Shown: positions 61,118-64,000 of the stretch, piece after piece
Layout: the number at the start of each line of letters is the position of its first letter
Position numbering within the stretch: position 1 is the stretch's first letter
From: Erwinia endophytica
GTDB lineage: Bacteria > Pseudomonadota > Gammaproteobacteria > Enterobacterales > Enterobacteriaceae
Reading direction: 5' to 3'
NCBI RefSeq assembly: GCF_009295515.1
Contig: NZ_RQVV01000053.1
Location: forward strand, 124,001-188,000
Length of the DNA stretch: 64,000 bases
Position numbers and translations under genes: made by a program
Notes under the pieces: generated by a model
The model's database searches: none
What the model saw: the letters and a program-made list of their open reading frames with translations, nothing else
Told to the model about the DNA's origin: nothing

Positions 61118-62351
61118 GGCGCTTTTCGCCCAAAGTAGCGCCATTGGCGCCACCCGTGGTGGCGGACTGCATCGCCTGGCGGGCAGTGCTGACGATGGCG
61201 CAATGCGTGACGCCTTTTGCCGCTGGCTGCGTCAGCAGGGTTTTACGGTGCATATTGACCCGATCGGTAATATTTTTGGCCTGTTAACATTGCGTCCCGG
61301 CGCGCCCTGGTTATTGTGTGGTTCCCATCTCGACAGCCAGCCCGCGGGAGGGCGATTTGATGGCGCCGTTGGGGTGATGGCGGGTGCAGTAGCGATGGCC
61401 AGCCTTGCACGTCAGCTCAATGTATTGCCCCGTGCGGCGCAATGTAATCTTGCGGTGGTGAACTGGACAAATGAAGAGGGAGCCCGCTTTCAACCCAGTT
61501 TAATTGGCAGTTCGGTTTTTACCGGCGCCAGCCCGCTGGATGTTGCGTTGAATTGCCGTGATGCGCAGGGCATTACCCTGGGAGAGGCGTTGGAGAGGAT
61601 CGGCTATCGCGGCACTGTGCTGCCGGAGATGCCGCTGGCGGCCTATATTGAGCTGCATGTTGAGCAAGGTCCGCAGTTGGAACAGCAGAAAACGCAACTT
61701 GGCGTGGTGACCGCGACCTGGGCGGCGTTGAAGTGGCAGGTGACCTTTCACGGCGAGCAGAATCATACCGGACCTTCGTTGATGGCCTGTCGGCGTGATG
61801 CCTTGCTGGCAGCGGCGAAAACCATCGTGGCGGTGCGGGAAGAAGCGGATAAATACGGTCTGGCGCTACATACTTCGGTCGGCAGGATCGAGACGACGCC
61901 CAATTCACCTAACGTGGTCACCCGCGAAGCCACATTGTTCATTGAGTTTCGTTCCGCCGATGAAGCGTTGTTAGCCGCCATTGGCGAGCAGTTTACCCAG
62001 ACCTTACAGCAGATTGCGCAGGCAACCGCCACGGATGTCAGTTTGAAGGCGTCGCAGCTTCGCCCGCCTCAGCAGTTGGATGCGGCCCTGGTGCAACGCG
62101 CGCTGACGCAGGCCGCACGTCTCGGGATCAGCGCAATGCCGATGCATACGGTGGCGGGGCATGATGCCATCAGTCTGAGTTATCACTGCCCAAGTTGCCT
62201 GTTGTTTGTTCCCAGCCAGGACGGTTTGTCACATAACGAGCGCGAATTCACCGCGCAGGACGATTTGCATCGTGGACTGGATGTGTTGCTGGCGCTGCTG
62301 GCTGATCTCTGTCTGCATCCTACTGCCCAGCCAGAGGTGAGCGTATGCTAA
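61056..62351 (+). CDS. M20-family N-carbamoyl-amino-acid hydrolase / allantoate amidohydrolase-like enzyme
   Basis: The 431-residue dinuclear metal hydrolase has all expected ligands: His91 (CGSHLDS), Asp102 (RFDGAVG), Glu140/141 (WTNEEGARF), His201 (ELHVEQGPQLE) and His393 (GLSHNERE). Relatives open N-carbamoyl or ureido groups, as in hydantoin, pyrimidine or allantoin breakdown. GGAGAAAG precedes the ATG at 61056, 62 bases inside the 3' end of the regulator gene. Its overlap ties its translation to the DeoR gene. Confidence 0.88.
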   Translation: MSTSSIPAWPRMTASDYQAFEALFAQSSAIGATRGGGLHRLAGSADDGAMRDAFCRWLRQQGFTVHIDPIGNIFGLLTLRPGAPWLLCGSHLDSQPAGGRFDGAVGVMAGAVAMASLARQLNVLPRAAQCNLAVVNWTNEEGARFQPSLIGSSVFTGASPLDVALNCRDAQGITLGEALERIGYRGTVLPEMPLAAYIELHVEQGPQLEQQKTQLGVVTATWAALKWQVTFHGEQNHTGPSLMACRRDALLAAAKTIVAVREEADKYGLALHTSVGRIETTPNSPNVVTREATLFIEFRSADEALLAAIGEQFTQTLQQIAQATATDVSLKASQLRPPQQLDAALVQRALTQAARLGISAMPMHTVAGHDAISLSYHCPSCLLFVPSQDGLSHNEREFTAQDDLHRGLDVLLALLADLCLHPTAQPEVSVC

Positions 62352-63274
62352 GCCGTTTACAGCAGGCGCTGCATGGCTGGCAGCCGGACAGCCAATGGTC
62401 GATTCAACCCGGGACTCCCGGCGTGGCGTCGCCTCATCGCCTTGCCACCGAATGGGCCGGATTTCGCTTACACAGCGGCACGCAACCACTTTATGCCAAA
62501 GTATTGCAAGATGATCAGCGCCGGTTGATTGATGTCCAGCGTAGCATCGACGCCAGTCGCGCCGCAGCGGAAATCGGACTGACTCCCGCAGTGCACTATG
62601 CGGATGTTGCACAAGGCGTGGTGATTTACACCGCGCTTGATACGCGCTGGCATTGGGCCCGGCTGGATCAACTGATGCAACCCCGACATTTTACGCGGCT
62701 GACCCGTCTGCTTGATCAACTGCATGAAATCAACCTGGCTCTGCCATCGCGTCAGGACGACATGCGGCATCTGCGTCAGCGCTGCCGGGAAGACGGAGTG
62801 ATAATGTCCGATGAGCTGAACTGGCTGGGGGAATGTGTTGATCTGGCGTGGCAGGCGCTGAATCAGCAACCGCATCCCGCCGTATTGATCCACGGCGATC
62901 CGATTGCCAGCAACTGGCTGGTGAATGAACAGGGTGACTGGCAATTGCTCGACTTCGATTACGCCAGCCTGGGCGATGCCTGGTACGACATCGCGGTATT
63001 GCTGAATGAGCGCATGCTGTTTGACCATCAATGGCGTGAGGCGATTGCCGCGTGGCACGGTAAGTGTACTGAAGCCGATTATGCCCGTTGCCGGTTATAT
63101 GCGCTGGCGGATGATTATTACTGGACATTGTGGGGGCTGTGGAACGGTCATTGCAGCTCGCGCGGTCTGGAGTTTGCCAAAGTGGGACAGTGGACGTTAT
63201 TGCGGTGCCGACAGAGCGCCCGCGATAGCCGTTTTGAACGTTGGTTAGCCCTGGTGGCGGGGAGTGCGGCATGA
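62345..63274 (+). CDS. Choline-kinase/APH-like phosphotransferase, first copy
   Basis: The 309-residue protein has the kinase-like fold motifs of the aminoglycoside-phosphotransferase/choline-kinase group: VLIHGDPIASNWLV (catalytic HGD and Asn) and LLDFDYASLGDAWYDIAVL (metal-binding DFD). The N-lobe is less clear (LYAKVLQDDQ holds a possible ATP Lys). It overlaps the M20 gene by 7 bases and the next kinase by 4. Phosphorylation of a small alcohol or amino alcohol is likely; the substrate is unknown. Confidence 0.83.
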   Translation: MLSRLQQALHGWQPDSQWSIQPGTPGVASPHRLATEWAGFRLHSGTQPLYAKVLQDDQRRLIDVQRSIDASRAAAEIGLTPAVHYADVAQGVVIYTALDTRWHWARLDQLMQPRHFTRLTRLLDQLHEINLALPSRQDDMRHLRQRCREDGVIMSDELNWLGECVDLAWQALNQQPHPAVLIHGDPIASNWLVNEQGDWQLLDFDYASLGDAWYDIAVLLNERMLFDHQWREAIAAWHGKCTEADYARCRLYALADDYYWTLWGLWNGHCSSRGLEFAKVGQWTLLRCRQSARDSRFERWLALVAGSAA

Positions 63275-64000
63275 GTAAACGTCTGGGAGAGGCTGAAAGT
63301 TGGCAGGAGAAACGGTTGGAGCAGGCGATCGCCGCAGTACCCGCCTGGCAGTCCTGTGATATTACCTATCGTCCGGTCAGCGGCGGTATCTCTAATGCGA
63401 ACTGGCGCGTTGATGTGGCGGGCGCCGCAGGCGCCTACTTTGTCAAAATTCCCGGTGAAGGAACTGAGCGTTATATCAATCGCGATACCGCGCATGAAGC
63501 CAGCCTGAAAGCGGCGCAAACCGGTTATGGCGTGCAGGTGGTGATGTATCTGCGTGAGTTAGGTGTCGAGATTTTTGAATTTATGGCGGGGTGGCGCAGC
63601 GCATCGAATCAGGATTTTCAGCAGCGGACGATCCGCCATCGGGCGTTACAGGCGCTGAAAAGCTTCAACGATCAGCCGCCGCTGCGGCAAACTAAAACCG
63701 TTTTTGAGATGCTGGATGAACATATCGCCCAGTTACACTCGTTACCTGCCGTGTTTTCCGCTGATGCGGCCTGGCTGCATCAGCAAAGCCAGCGGGCGCG
63801 TCAGGCACTGCAGTCGGCCGGGCTGGATCTGGTGCCTTGTATGAATGACACCCTGGCCGGTAATTTTATGCTCAACCAACATGATGATATTCGGTTGGTC
63901 GATTTTGAATATGCCTCGAATAATGATCGTTGTTATGAGCTGGCATTATGGTTTGGTGAAATGTTTTTTAGTGCGGAAACAGAGTGTGAATTACTGGAGG
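63271..64000 (+). CDS. Choline-kinase-like phosphotransferase, second copy (runs off the window)
   Basis: 243 codons are visible with no stop before the end. PVSGGISNANWRVDV and AYFVKIPGEGTERYINR match the nucleotide-binding part of bacterial choline-kinase-like proteins. The later VDFEYASNNDRCYELALWF has the metal-binding DFE. The catalytic loop reads PCMNDTLAGNF, where relatives have HND: the usual His is Met (ATG), while Asp and Asn are kept. It overlaps the first kinase gene by 4 bases. Confidence 0.83.
   Translation, partial: MSKRLGEAESWQEKRLEQAIAAVPAWQSCDITYRPVSGGISNANWRVDVAGAAGAYFVKIPGEGTERYINRDTAHEASLKAAQTGYGVQVVMYLRELGVEIFEFMAGWRSASNQDFQQRTIRHRALQALKSFNDQPPLRQTKTVFEMLDEHIAQLHSLPAVFSADAAWLHQQSQRARQALQSAGLDLVPCMNDTLAGNFMLNQHDDIRLVDFEYASNNDRCYELALWFGEMFFSAETECELLE

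Overview
The window is chromosomal DNA from a gammaproteobacterium of the order Enterobacterales. The evidence is the gene order galF / JUMPStart-ops / O-antigen locus / gnd / complete his operon with its hisL attenuator, followed by yeeZ, plaP, sbcB, dacD, yeeA, tmaR (yeeX) and yeeO, which is the E. coli-type neighbourhood of this part of the chromosome. The galF-galE pair next to the O-antigen locus resembles Erwinia/Pantoea. That genus-level hint is inference from gene order only.

Region by region. (1) 51-9957: galF and galE, a terminator, a 0.5 kb leader with a JUMPStart/ops element, then a small O-polysaccharide locus: rmlBDAC (dTDP-L-rhamnose), a GT2 glycosyltransferase, a RgpF-family rhamnan synthesis protein, and the wzm/wzt ABC exporter. 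The two glycosyltransferase genes are clearly more AT-rich than their surroundings. (2) 10141-11547: gnd. (3) 11627-21563, minus strand: promoter, hisL, attenuator and hisGDCBHAFI. Three extra co-directional genes follow: a YbaK-like deacylase, a polar amino-acid binding protein and an AstE/aspartoacylase-like M14 hydrolase. (4) 21674-25997: yeeZ, plaP behind a long leader with a candidate upstream ORF, and sbcB. (5) 26100-33760: an accessory island of broken insertion sequences enclosing a gtrABC O-antigen glucosylation operon and two very AT-rich surface-polysaccharide genes. (6) 33764-39917: an acyltransferase-3 protein, dacD, yeeA, tmaR, an ERIC-like repeat and yeeO. (7) 40054-53323: an MFS transporter, then a Fur-controlled enterobactin-type block (MbtH, entF, entS, entC, entE, entB, entA, entH) ending in a YncE-like secreted beta-propeller. 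The receptor, importer, esterase and phosphopantetheinyl transferase genes are not here. (8) 53501-64000: a divergent catabolic cluster. NCS1 permease, GMC oxidoreductase and aldehyde dehydrogenase lie on the minus strand. An amidase, a DeoR-type regulator, an M20 N-carbamoyl-type hydrolase and two choline-kinase-like phosphotransferases lie on the plus strand, the last running off the window.

How they fit together. The first 10 kb and the gtr/acyltransferase genes build and decorate the cell-surface polysaccharide. The ent block makes and exports a catecholate siderophore under iron control. The last 10 kb looks like uptake and stepwise breakdown of a nitrogen-containing small molecule of unknown identity, and it is the best candidate here for an undescribed pathway. 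No tRNA, rRNA or CRISPR array was recognised.
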